Part shown: positions 41,100 through 48,331 of the stretch, piece by piece
Numbering within the stretch: the first letter of the stretch is position 1
How the letters are laid out: each line of letters starts with the position of its first letter
Origin: JAZDIU01 sp043804635
GTDB taxonomy: Bacteria > Chloroflexota > Dehalococcoidia > Dehalococcoidales > UBA2162
Direction of reading: 5' to 3'
Length of the DNA stretch: 64,000 bases
NCBI GenBank assembly: GCA_043804635.1
Contig: JAZDIU010000005.1
Location: 22,460 to 86,459 of the forward strand
The notes under the pieces: model-generated
Database searches by the model: none
What the model saw: the letters and a program-made list of their open reading frames with translations, nothing else
What the model was told of the DNA's origin: nothing
Made by a program: the position numbers and the translations under genes

Positions 41100-41533
41100 A
41101 CGCTTCTCCCTGTCATTCCAACAAAAGCTGGAATCTATTCGGGTGTATAAGAGGGGCTTCGCCCCTCTTAATAAAAGTTTTCCCCTCTCCTTCGATAAAG
41201 GAGAGGGGTGAGGTCACAACTAATTTTCATCCCCATTCCCATCTCATTGGCTTTGTATCAAAAGTACTACATTTATGTCATTCTGGGCGTAGCGAAGGGT
41301 ATGGGGGGCGGTGGAAATTATGTGTGGTTTTCCTGACTTAGGGTCAGGTGTGTAACCCCGTATCAAGTACGGGTTCACCCTGAACGGTTCACCGTGAACA
41401 GGGCAGGCTCTAACCGCTGAGCGGATTTTAAACCCGCTCCTGCAAGATAACCCTCTGAGAGGTTGATTAAATTTGACGAAAACCGAAAGATAGTGTCTAT
41501 ATCTATGGTCTGTTCACGCTCACTCTAAACGGT
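41100..41533. repeat. repeat-rich intergenic island
   Basis: With the promoter above, this 499-base gap contains no credible gene. It holds several sequence types that look like dispersed repeats: TCATTCCAACAAAAGCTGGAAT (41113-41134, as an inverted repeat), the two-hairpin element at 41148-41216, TCATTCTGGGCGTAGCGAAG (near 41278-41299), CCCGTATCAAGTACGGG (near 41357-41373), and CACCCTGAACGGTTCACCGTGAACAGGG (in two parts near 41376-41403), which is a hairpin. Confidence 0.65.
41148..41216 (-). repeat. two-hairpin dispersed repeat, copy 3
   Basis: Hairpin one is TAAGAGGGGC with a CTTCG apex and its complement (41148-41170). After an A/T-rich spacer, hairpin two has an 11-base-pair CCCCTCTCCTT stem (41182-41192 with 41198-41208) and the GTGAGGTCACAAC flank. 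It has the same architecture as 11127-11195 and 14434-14515. Confidence 0.78.
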
Positions 41534-42952
41534 TCACTCACCTTTTTCCCATCGACCAATATCTGTCGACTTTCGCTGAGCTTGATTTATGAGCTCGCCC
41601 CATTTCTTTTTAGCATCAACCACCGCTTTATCCGCGAGCTCTCTACCCTTCTCTCTAGCCTTTGCGATAACCTGTTCAGCTTGAGTGCTGGCTTTGCTCA
41701 TTATCTCGACCGCCTTCTGCTCGGCAGCCTTGGTAATCTGCTCTGACTGTTCTTTAGCTTCAGCAACAATCCTTTCGGCTTCAGTTTCGGCGTCCTTTTT
41801 TATCTTCTCTTTCTCTACCAGTTCTCTGGCTTTATCTTCGGCTTCTTTGATAATACGCCGAGACTCCTGTCTAGCGGCAGCTTCGACACCATCCCATTGC
41901 CTCTTAGCGTCAGACACCGCCTTATCAGTCAATTCTCTAGCCTTCGCTTCAGCCTGTACGATTATCTGTGATGCCTTTTCTTCTGCTTGAGTGCTGGCTT
42001 TACCTATTATTTCAGCCGACTTCTGCTCGGCAGCATTGGTAATCTGCATTGATTGCTCTTTAGCTCCAGCAATAATCTTTTCGCCTTCGATTTCAGCGTT
42101 CTTTCTTATTTGCTCATTATCAGTCAGTTCTCTAGCTCTCCGTTCGGCTTCTTTAATAATCCACTCCGACTGATGTTTGGCAGCAGTTTCAGCCTCGCCT
42201 CGTTCTCTCTTGGCATCAGACGTTGCCTTATCAGTCAGTTCTCTTGCCTTCGTTTCAGCCTGTCCGATAACCTGCGATGCCTTCTGTTCAGCTTGAGCGC
42301 TGGCTTTACTCATTATTTCTGCCGCCTTCTGTTCGGCAGCGTTGGTAACCTGTGTTGATTGCTCTTTAGCTTCAGCCATAATCCTCGCGGCTTCAGTTTC
42401 GGCGTCTTTTCTAATCTTCTCTTTCTCTATCAGTTCTCTGGCTTTATCTTCGGCTTCTTTGATAATACGCGCCGATTCCTGTCTGGCAGCAGCTTGGACT
42501 TCATCCCATTCCCTCTTGGCGTCGGCTACAGCCTTATTTGTCAGTTCTGTAGCTTTCCTCGCAGCCTCTCTAACAGTCTGTTCAGCTTGAATACCGGCTT
42601 TGCTTATTATTTCGGCCGCCTTCTGCTCGGCATCCTTAGTAATCTGCCTTGATTGCTCTGCGGCTTTAGCAATAAGCTTAGCCTGCTCCTTCTGCCTAAG
42701 TCCTCTGGCTTGGTCTTCCGTTTCCTTGGCTATTAGTTCTGACTGTTGCCGAACCCTGGTTACCATAGTATCCCAGTCGCTCTTACCTCCGGGCATTGCC
42801 TTACTCAAACTAGCCTTTCCACTTCGCCGATGCGACCGACGTCTCATCGATATGAGAATGATGCCTAGAGCAATAAGTATGAAAATGACGGCAGTTGATA
42901 AAACCAGCAGGAGTAGATTATCTGTGATAGTCCCAAGTAGATCAACAAGCAT
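41534..42952 (-). CDS. membrane-anchored coiled-coil protein with 102-residue tandem repeats
   Basis: A 472-residue protein. One N-terminal membrane helix (about residues 13-36) is followed by MRRRSHRRS, so the rest should be cytoplasmic. From about residue 60 to the end it is an Ala/Glu/Lys/Gln-rich helix, predicted to be a long coiled coil. It includes three tandem copies of a 102-residue unit (residues 138-239, 240-341, 342-439, the last lacking four residues) plus a partial one before. Typical pieces are QITNAAEQKAAEIMSKAS and RIIKEAEDKARELxEKEK. No enzyme motif is seen. It starts 18 bases downstream of the tubulin-like GTPase gene and may tether its filaments to the membrane. Confidence 0.88.
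   Translation of the reverse strand: MLVDLLGTITDNLLLLVLSTAVIFILIALGIILISMRRRSHRRSGKASLSKAMPGGKSDWDTMVTRVRQQSELIAKETEDQARGLRQKEQAKLIAKAAEQSRQITKDAEQKAAEIISKAGIQAEQTVREAARKATELTNKAVADAKREWDEVQAAARQESARIIKEAEDKARELIEKEKIRKDAETEAARIMAEAKEQSTQVTNAAEQKAAEIMSKASAQAEQKASQVIGQAETKARELTDKATSDAKRERGEAETAAKHQSEWIIKEAERRARELTDNEQIRKNAEIEGEKIIAGAKEQSMQITNAAEQKSAEIIGKASTQAEEKASQIIVQAEAKARELTDKAVSDAKRQWDGVEAAARQESRRIIKEAEDKARELVEKEKIKKDAETEAERIVAEAKEQSEQITKAAEQKAVEIMSKASTQAEQVIAKAREKGRELADKAVVDAKKKWGELINQAQRKSTDIGRWEKGE
41636..42541 (-). repeat. three tandem 306-bp direct repeats within the coiled-coil gene
   Basis: Units at about 42236-42541, 41930-42235 and 41636-41929, in frame. The last is 12 bases shorter. 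DNA-level identity is obviously high in long patches, which implies recent duplication or recombination. Confidence 0.85.
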
Positions 42953-42970
42953 CGGTTCCTCTTCAACTAA

Positions 42971-44146
42971 TTATAACAGTTTAGGCAAATCCTTAGATTT
43001 ATCATCGATAGCTTTAAGCGTAACATCGGTTTCTTTCTGCCGATTCTTAAGCTCTGACATAAGGTCGATTGACTTAGTATAGTATTCCCTTAACTTTTCC
43101 ACATCTTTAAGTTCCGAAAGCACTACCGTGACTTCTACGGCGCTCTGCTCTCTGGGGTAATCTCCATATCTAATTGTTGCCTTTGGACACAGATTCCTTA
43201 TGTGAACACCAAGGTCTTTAATCAGCTGCATATTCATTTCTTTGGCTGGTGATGAAAGGAGATATAGCGCTCGGCGGGCATCAGCCGGGTTACACCTCAG
43301 GGATAGCTCGGCTATGGCTTCATCCATGGCTTCGATTCCCTTTTGGGTCTCAGTGCTCTTTTTCTTGAAGTCGGGAGACCTTAAAGCCGGAAGATTGAAC
43401 ATCGGTATCTCTGAGTTACCATACCCGATAACTGTCCACCCTTTGAGCGTTTGCATAATATCTCCGGCATCGAGTGTTTTCCCGCCGACGTATTTGGGGT
43501 TGTTCTCCTCACCGGCACAGAGGATATCGTAAAAGGGTTCGGCTATCATTTCATTGATTTGTTTCAGATTAGTTTTAAGTGAGGTATCTTTTTTTATGTA
43601 CCGCTGGTTGTCAACCATAATTATGGCGTCGGCCACCGAGTTCGCTGATTTAAGGCAGGTAGCCGAATTATAAATACTTCTCTCTTCGGTCGTCTCCTCA
43701 TGCTCAAAAGGGAGAATGACGAGGTCGTACACCGGCTTATCAAAATAGCGCTCTTTTATAAGTTGAGTAATGACCGGCAGGGCACCTGAGCCAGTGCCCC
43801 CGGCAGTACCAGCTATTACCAAGAAGGCATCTGAATCATATAAACGCCGAGTTCTTTGTACCGCTTCTATTATCTTGTCGCCATCATCTTTAGCTACTTC
43901 GGCGCCGACCTCGTTCACTTTACCTACGCCGTGCCCGTATGTCTTCTGGTTTCCGATAATGATTCTATGCCTATAATCGGGCTTTATCCAGGACAGCCCA
44001 CTTATGTCGGTAACGTCAGTATTTACGGCGAAGGCATCAGTAATTATCTCGATATGACGTTCGCTGCGTGCCTTTCTATTCAACCGGACAAATTCATCGG
44101 CAATTCTGCAGCCACATTGTCCGGCGCCGATAACAACCAGTTTCAC
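42971..44146 (-). CDS. tubulin/FtsZ-superfamily GTPase, non-canonical
   Basis: A 391-residue protein with the tubulin nucleotide-binding layout. T1 is GAGQCGCRIADEF (residues 7-19), T3-like AFAVNTD is at 38-44, and the glycine-rich signature GTAGGTGSG lies at 113-121. A T7-like catalytic segment LDAGDIMQTLKG (225-236) keeps both acidic residues. T4 differs from the FtsZ GGGTGTG form, and Cys-Gly-Cys in T1 recalls archaeal CetZ-like proteins. No FtsZ C-terminal FtsA/ZipA-binding peptide is present; the tail is charged and helical. The start is GTG with GGAGG upstream. It is paired with a membrane coiled-coil protein and has no cell-division genes around it, so a cytoskeletal role other than division is likely. 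Confidence 0.88.
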   Translation of the reverse strand: MKLVVIGAGQCGCRIADEFVRLNRKARSERHIEIITDAFAVNTDVTDISGLSWIKPDYRHRIIIGNQKTYGHGVGKVNEVGAEVAKDDGDKIIEAVQRTRRLYDSDAFLVIAGTAGGTGSGALPVITQLIKERYFDKPVYDLVILPFEHEETTEERSIYNSATCLKSANSVADAIIMVDNQRYIKKDTSLKTNLKQINEMIAEPFYDILCAGEENNPKYVGGKTLDAGDIMQTLKGWTVIGYGNSEIPMFNLPALRSPDFKKKSTETQKGIEAMDEAIAELSLRCNPADARRALYLLSSPAKEMNMQLIKDLGVHIRNLCPKATIRYGDYPREQSAVEVTVVLSELKDVEKLREYYTKSIDLMSELKNRQKETDVTLKAIDDKSKDLPKLL

Positions 44147-44416
44147 CTCTATCCTCCAAGTATGCCTGCGTATGGTAATTTTCTTTTTTGGCTCTCATAG
44201 TATTTTATATCATCGGATGAACTTATTCTAGCTGGTGTGCTAGTTTTAGTGATTAGTAACACATTTATTGACTTATTTATATGCTCGTTTTGTGTCAAAC
44301 CTCACCCCTTGTACTCTCGCTGGGAAAAGGTCTTTAGCTCAGTTGAAGGGTAAAGGACACCAAAGAATGCTAACCTCCATTCGGTAACCTTGCCAAACAG
44401 GCTCAAAACCGCCATA
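44147..44416. other. intergenic region between divergent tubulin-like and CvpA-like genes
   Basis: Holds the promoter side of both genes. A TATAAAAT stretch on the minus strand (near 44200-44207) could be the -10 of the GTPase operon. A fragment CCTCACCCCTTG near 44309 looks like the end of a dispersed repeat. No gene is supported. Confidence 0.5.
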
Positions 44417-44920
44417 ATGTATTTAATGATTCTGGTTGATATTATCGTCGTCATATTGCTAATTTTGAGCTTTCTCGGCGGATTGAAAGATGGGGCGGTT
44501 AAAACCGGTTCTTCGCTGGTTGCCCTTATTATCTCGATTCCGCTTACCACCTTCAGCTACAAAGTGCTTACCTCCCTTTTATCTTTTCTCCCCGGAGAGA
44601 ACTGGCAGAATTTTCTGGGTTTCTTCATCACAATGGGCATTATCAGCATCATCTTACATATCGTCTTCTTCCTAACGAGGAAACTCATCGGTGCAGTCTG
44701 GAAAAAGGGCGTATTTTTCCGGCTGCTGGGCGGTGCATTAAGTCTGGTGGGTGCCATTATCGGAATGGTCGTCTTTGTGCTGCTGGTACAGACCTACCCT
44801 ATCTTCGACTGGCTGGCAAGATGGGTCAGCGGCTCCGATGTCCTGACCGGGCTGGTAAACGCCTTTAGTTTTGTGCGAACGTTGCTGCCCGAGGCTTTTA
44901 AGAGCTCTATTGTAGCTTAG
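44417..44920 (+). CDS. CvpA-like membrane protein
   Basis: A 167-residue hydrophobic protein with four to five membrane helices beginning MYLMILVDIIVVILLILSF. The DxxxxxxLxxxxxxGxxxG pattern (LVDIIVVILLILSFLGGLKDG, residues 6-26) and overall topology resemble the CvpA/colicin V production family of poorly understood membrane proteins. ATG 44417 is chosen; an in-frame TTG at 44390 would add nine charged residues. It is followed 16 bases later by an alpha/beta hydrolase on the same strand. Confidence 0.75.
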   Translation: MYLMILVDIIVVILLILSFLGGLKDGAVKTGSSLVALIISIPLTTFSYKVLTSLLSFLPGENWQNFLGFFITMGIISIILHIVFFLTRKLIGAVWKKGVFFRLLGGALSLVGAIIGMVVFVLLVQTYPIFDWLARWVSGSDVLTGLVNAFSFVRTLLPEAFKSSIVA

Positions 44921-44936
44921 CTATGCCTGATTAAAA

Positions 44937-45692
44937 ATGCTGACCAGACCAGTCATTCTAAGAGCGGACGGCTTAAAGCTCTCCGGTTGCCTCTACTTGC
45001 CCGATGGTCCGGCACCTTACCCCACGGTTTGCGTTTGTCACGGCATCCCTGCTAGAATCTACGACCCCGCGACTGAAAGCGGTTACACCGTTCTTGCCGA
45101 AAGACTCTGCCAGGAAGGTCTGGCAGTATTGCTTTTCAACTTTAGGGGTGCTGGAAAAAGCGAAGGTAATATCGACCTCCTGGGCTGGACTCGAGACCTG
45201 AAGGCGGCTCTCAACTATTTATACGCCTTACCGGAAGTAGACCGTTCCCGGCTGGTTCTACTCGGTTTCAGCGGTGGGGCTGCCGTCTCGATATACGTAG
45301 CGTCAGAGGACAAAAGAGTTGCTTGTGTCGCCAGTTGTGCCAGTCCCGCCGAGTTTAATATCTTCGCCGGACCGGAGTCTCTAATCGCCCGTTTTCGGAG
45401 TTTGGGCTTAATCAGGGACAAAGATTTTCCCGCTTCGGTTGAGGAATGGTTCGGCAACTTCGGAAAAGTCAGCCCAATCGAGCGTGTAGCCGGAATTGCG
45501 CCCAGACCTTTATTACTGATTCACGGCAGTAATGATGAAGTGGTTAACGTCAGCCACGCCCACCGGCTTTACGAAAAGGCAGGCGAACCCAAGCAGTTAG
45601 TCATAATCGATGGCGGCGGACACAGACTGAGAGAAGACGAAACGGCAATGTCGGTTGTGATTGACTGGCTGAAAACAACATTGCTCGTCTAG
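44937..45692 (+). CDS. alpha/beta hydrolase
   Basis: A 251-residue serine hydrolase. The nucleophile elbow is LLGFSGGAAVS (Ser about residue 105). The catalytic Asp is likely in HGSNDEVVN (about 199) and the His in DGGGHRLRED (about 228). The oxyanion side has VCHGIPARIYDPA. It resembles small esterases/dienelactone hydrolase-like enzymes acting on acyl esters; the substrate is unknown. It converges with rplL and both end near an inverted repeat. Confidence 0.9.
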   Translation: MLTRPVILRADGLKLSGCLYLPDGPAPYPTVCVCHGIPARIYDPATESGYTVLAERLCQEGLAVLLFNFRGAGKSEGNIDLLGWTRDLKAALNYLYALPEVDRSRLVLLGFSGGAAVSIYVASEDKRVACVASCASPAEFNIFAGPESLIARFRSLGLIRDKDFPASVEEWFGNFGKVSPIERVAGIAPRPLLLIHGSNDEVVNVSHAHRLYEKAGEPKQLVIIDGGGHRLREDETAMSVVIDWLKTTLLV

Positions 45693-45713
45693 TTCGATCT
45701 AAACGAGCTTTAA

Positions 45714-45748
45714 CCCGCTCACCCTTCGACTTGCTCAGGGCGAGCGGG
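45714..45748. terminator. probable terminator and dispersed repeat between hydrolase and rplL
   Basis: CCCGCTC (45714-45720) pairs with GAGCGGG (45742-45748), and inside it CCCT pairs with AGGG around TCGACTTGCTC. The core CCCTTCGACTTGCTCAGGG is of a type widely dispersed in bacterial intergenic regions. It lies at the end of both convergent transcripts but has no long T-run. Confidence 0.5.
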
Positions 45749-45770
45749 CAATAAGCAACCTCAAATATGT

Positions 45771-46151
45771 TTAGGCAATTTCGACTGCAGCCCCGGCCGC
45801 TTCCAGCTTCTCTTTAGCTGACGCTGCCTCTTCTTTGGTGGCTTTCTCTTTCACCAGCTTAGGAGCCGCTTCGACTAAGTCCTTGGATTCCTTCAGACCC
45901 AGTCCGGTCAGCTCTCTGATTACTTTGATGACATTGATTTTATTGGCACCAAAGCTCTTGAGAGTGATATTGAACTCCGTTTTCTCTTCTACCGCTACCG
46001 CTGGAGCTGCCGCACCGGCGGGTGCTGCCGCTGCTATTACAGGAGCCGCTGCCGTAACGCCGAATTTGGTCTCCAGAGCCTTGACCAGCTCAGCCAGTTC
46101 GAGCACGGTCATAGTTTCGATAGCTGCCATGATTTCTTCATTTTTGGACAT
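45771..46151 (-). CDS. rplL: ribosomal protein L7/L12
   Basis: A 126-residue stalk protein of the 50S subunit that recruits translation GTPases. It has an N-terminal dimerisation helix (MTVLELAELVKALETKFGV), an Ala/Pro hinge, and a C-terminal domain with KINVIKVIRELTGLGLKESK. GGAGGAAC precedes the ATG. It overlaps the rplJ 3' end by 14 bases and is the last gene of the operon; rpoB does not follow. Confidence 0.97.
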   Translation of the reverse strand: MSKNEEIMAAIETMTVLELAELVKALETKFGVTAAAPVIAAAAPAGAAAPAVAVEEKTEFNITLKSFGANKINVIKVIRELTGLGLKESKDLVEAAPKLVKEKATKEEAASAKEKLEAAGAAVEIA

Positions 46152-46674
46152 TCTGTTCCTCCATTTGTTTAATTCTAGCTTGTAATACCCCCATAATCCC
46201 TCTGATGGGGGCGGCTAAACAAATAACTAAAGATGTGATTGGACTCTTCATCCCGCCCAGGGCTCTGGCGATTAATACTTCCCTGGATGGTAAGGTCGAT
46301 AGGGTCATAACATCCGCCATTGTAAGTATCCGGTTGGCTAGAAAGCCTCCCTTAATCTTCAGGTTTACTTTCGATGTCTGGATATATTCCGCCAGGACTT
46401 TTGCTGTAGCAGTTATATCATCGAAGCCAAAGGCTACGGCTACGGGACCTTCGAACAGCTTAGCCGAATCGCCTTTCCCGGCTTTTTCGGCGGCAATACG
46501 GGCCAGGGTATCCTTTACAACTTTAAACTGGCTGCCCTTCTCTCGAAGTTTGGAGCGTATTGCTACCATGTCGGGGGTGGCTAATCCCCGGTAATCGGTC
46601 AAGATACCGATATTGCATTTGGCGAAAGACTCCTGCAACTTATCGATTGTTTGTGCTTTCTTTTCTTTAGCCAT
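46138..46674 (-). CDS. rplJ: ribosomal protein L10
   Basis: A 178-residue base of the ribosomal stalk that binds L7/L12 dimers through its C-terminal helix. Typical segments: FAKCNIGILTDYRGLATPDM and KFKVVKDTLAR-like KVVKDTLARIAAEKAG. The ATG follows GGAGGAATA directly after the leader terminator. Its leader RNA allows feedback control by the L10-L12 complex. Confidence 0.96.
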   Translation of the reverse strand: MAKEKKAQTIDKLQESFAKCNIGILTDYRGLATPDMVAIRSKLREKGSQFKVVKDTLARIAAEKAGKGDSAKLFEGPVAVAFGFDDITATAKVLAEYIQTSKVNLKIKGGFLANRILTMADVMTLSTLPSREVLIARALGGMKSPITSLVICLAAPIRGIMGVLQARIKQMEEQNVQK

Positions 46675-46683
46675 TATTCCTCC

Positions 46684-46723
46684 AAAAAAAGAGTTCTTGT
46701 GCCATCTGCCACAAGAACTCTTT
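46684..46723 (-). terminator. intrinsic attenuator in the rplJ leader
   Basis: On the minus strand a perfect 14-base-pair stem (arm AAAGAGTTCTTGTG, 46710-46723 with 46688-46701) and 8-base loop is followed by a run of T (46684-46690). The rplJ ribosome binding site GGAGG comes immediately after. It can stop transcription just before rplJ. Confidence 0.85.
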
Positions 46724-46805
46724 CTAGACTTACCTAGATTGCTTTCCTCGGCAGGATATTTAAACCGTAAACGGCACCTGCTGTCTCAGGTATTCAATTT
46801 TAACT
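46688..46805 (-). ncRNA. L10 leader (rplJ-rplL autoregulatory RNA)
   Basis: On the minus strand ACCTGAGACAGCAGGTGCC (46775-46793 region), then CCTGCCGAGG (46747-46756), match the conserved core of the L10-binding leader known from Bacillus and other bacteria. It is followed by the terminator hairpin. Binding of excess L10(L12)4 would favour the terminator. The 5' boundary is approximate. Confidence 0.8.
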
Positions 46806-46885
46806 TTACTTAATCTCGGTGTTTCTCCGACTCTCCAATCGAGTAATAATAATTTTACTCTTTATTCAGAAGTAAAGCAATACTC

Positions 46886-47077
46886 CTACTGCCCTATTTT
46901 GGTATAGACTAACCAGTTAATGCCGCTTTGTTCAATTTTGGTTTTTTTACCGCGTTCGGTATAGTAGGCGGCATCGCCTTTAGCGTCTTCTTCGGAAAAG
47001 TCAATCTTAGTTAGAACGTACTTCTCGCCATTAAGTTCTTTTCTAGCTCGTAAAGTCTCTATCGATGTTTTTGCCAC
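46886..47077 (-). CDS. small conserved-looking hypothetical protein (63 aa)
   Basis: A 63-residue soluble protein. The start is GTG (47077) with AAAGGAGG about 6 bases upstream, good evidence of translation. Sequence begins AKTSIETLRARKELNGEKY and is rich in charged residues, with no cysteine or membrane helix. It lies 11 bases after the thiolase gene, before the L10 leader, inside the ribosomal operon. Function unknown. Confidence 0.7.
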   Translation of the reverse strand: MAKTSIETLRARKELNGEKYVLTKIDFSEEDAKGDAAYYTERGKKTKIEQSGINWLVYTKIGQ

Positions 47078-47088
47078 CTCTGCCTCCT

Positions 47089-48312
47089 TTACGCTTCTTC
47101 TAACCCGACGATACCGACCCAGATATTAGGACCATCCGGTTGACCGCCGAGGTTATGAGTTAATCCCAACTTGGGATTTTTCACCTGTCGACTCGGTTGA
47201 TGTTTACCGGGATTGGTTAATTTATCAGCCCTGCCCTGAAGCTGGAGATACATTTCGTAGAGCATTCTTAATCCGCTGGCGCCGATAGGATGACCGAAAC
47301 ATTTCAAACCGCCATCGGTCTGGATCGGCTGTGCCCCATCCAGGTCGAACCGTCCACCCTCGACGTCGGCCAGCACTTTACCCCTCGGACTAAACCCGAG
47401 GTCTTCCATAGTAACTGCTTCGGTAATCGAGAAGCAATCGTGGACTTCAGCCATACTTATCTGGTCGCGCGGATTAGTTATCCCCGCTTCTTTATATGCG
47501 GCATAAGCCGAGCGAACCGTTTGCTCGACGTGAGTATAGTCGTATTTCTGATTGTATTTACCATCCCGAGGCGGAGCGCCAATCTGAGCCGCCTTAACGA
47601 AAATGGGTGGCTCTTTACCTTTTCTCAAAGTCTTAGCTAATTCAGGTGTGGTCAGAATGGCTGCCGCAGAACCATCGCTGACACCACAGCAGTCGAAAAG
47701 CCCCAGGGGCCAGGCAATCATCGGGGCATTGATTATAGTCTCCATCGGCACTTCTCTCTGGAAATGAGCGTTTTTGTTTAATGCGCCATTGCGATGGCTC
47801 TTCCAGGAGATTCTACCAATCATATGCTTACCATCCTGGAAACTTAAGCCATAACGGGCAAAATAGGTAGTAGCCAGCAGGGCGAAGTTCCCTGGTGCCG
47901 TGCTTTCCGGTTCTAGTGAATGGCTGGGTTGAGGTATCTGCCCGCCCAAGCCGCTGATACCAGTGTCTTTGAGTTTCTCGACGCCGATAGCTAGTACGAT
48001 ATCGTATATTCCGGCCGCTACGGAGTAACAAGCGTTCCTGAAGGCATCCGAAGCCGTGGCGCACATATTTTCCACGCGGGTAACCGGAATATATTGAAGC
48101 CTCAAAGGTGCCGAAAGCGTCAACCCCGATTGTCCCGACGTGTTGGTCCCAAACCAGCACGCCTGAACGTCTTCCGGTCCTATCCCGGCATCCTCGAAAG
48201 CTTGATAAGCAGCATCAACCACGAGGTCATCGAGAGAGGCATCCCACCGCTCGCCGAATTTAGTGCAACCCATCCCGGCAATCGCAACTCTATTTCTAAT
48301 ACTTCCCGGCAT
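47089..48312 (-). CDS. thiolase family protein (SCP2/archaeal acetoacetyl-CoA thiolase-like)
   Basis: A 407-residue thiolase-fold enzyme. The nucleophilic cysteine is in VENMCATASDAFRN (about residue 85). The conserved histidine and second cysteine are in LKCFGHPIGASG (about 337-345), and DGSAAAILTT marks the core. The C-terminus lacks the usual GGGQG motif, having NLGGQPDGPN, as in SCP2-type and archaeal thiolases. It lies 19 bases downstream of the HMG-CoA-synthase-like/DUF35 fusion. That layout mirrors the archaeal thiolase-DUF35-HMGCS complex that makes HMG-CoA. Confidence 0.92.
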   Translation of the reverse strand: MPGSIRNRVAIAGMGCTKFGERWDASLDDLVVDAAYQAFEDAGIGPEDVQACWFGTNTSGQSGLTLSAPLRLQYIPVTRVENMCATASDAFRNACYSVAAGIYDIVLAIGVEKLKDTGISGLGGQIPQPSHSLEPESTAPGNFALLATTYFARYGLSFQDGKHMIGRISWKSHRNGALNKNAHFQREVPMETIINAPMIAWPLGLFDCCGVSDGSAAAILTTPELAKTLRKGKEPPIFVKAAQIGAPPRDGKYNQKYDYTHVEQTVRSAYAAYKEAGITNPRDQISMAEVHDCFSITEAVTMEDLGFSPRGKVLADVEGGRFDLDGAQPIQTDGGLKCFGHPIGASGLRMLYEMYLQLQGRADKLTNPGKHQPSRQVKNPKLGLTHNLGGQPDGPNIWVGIVGLEEA

Positions 48313-48331
48313 TTTTCTTACCTCCCTTACT

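Noticed and set aside
41636..42541. Regular repeats that could suggest a CRISPR array
   Set aside because: The unit is 306 bases, contiguous, in frame and coding; there are no spacers and no cas genes.
43856..44200. Plus-strand open frame of 114 codons across the start of the tubulin-like gene
   Set aside because: Antisense to the nucleotide-binding motifs of the GTPase and without a ribosome binding site.
44302..44550. Minus-strand open frame of 82 codons opposite the CvpA-like gene
   Set aside because: Antisense to a clear multi-span membrane protein, with no conserved features.
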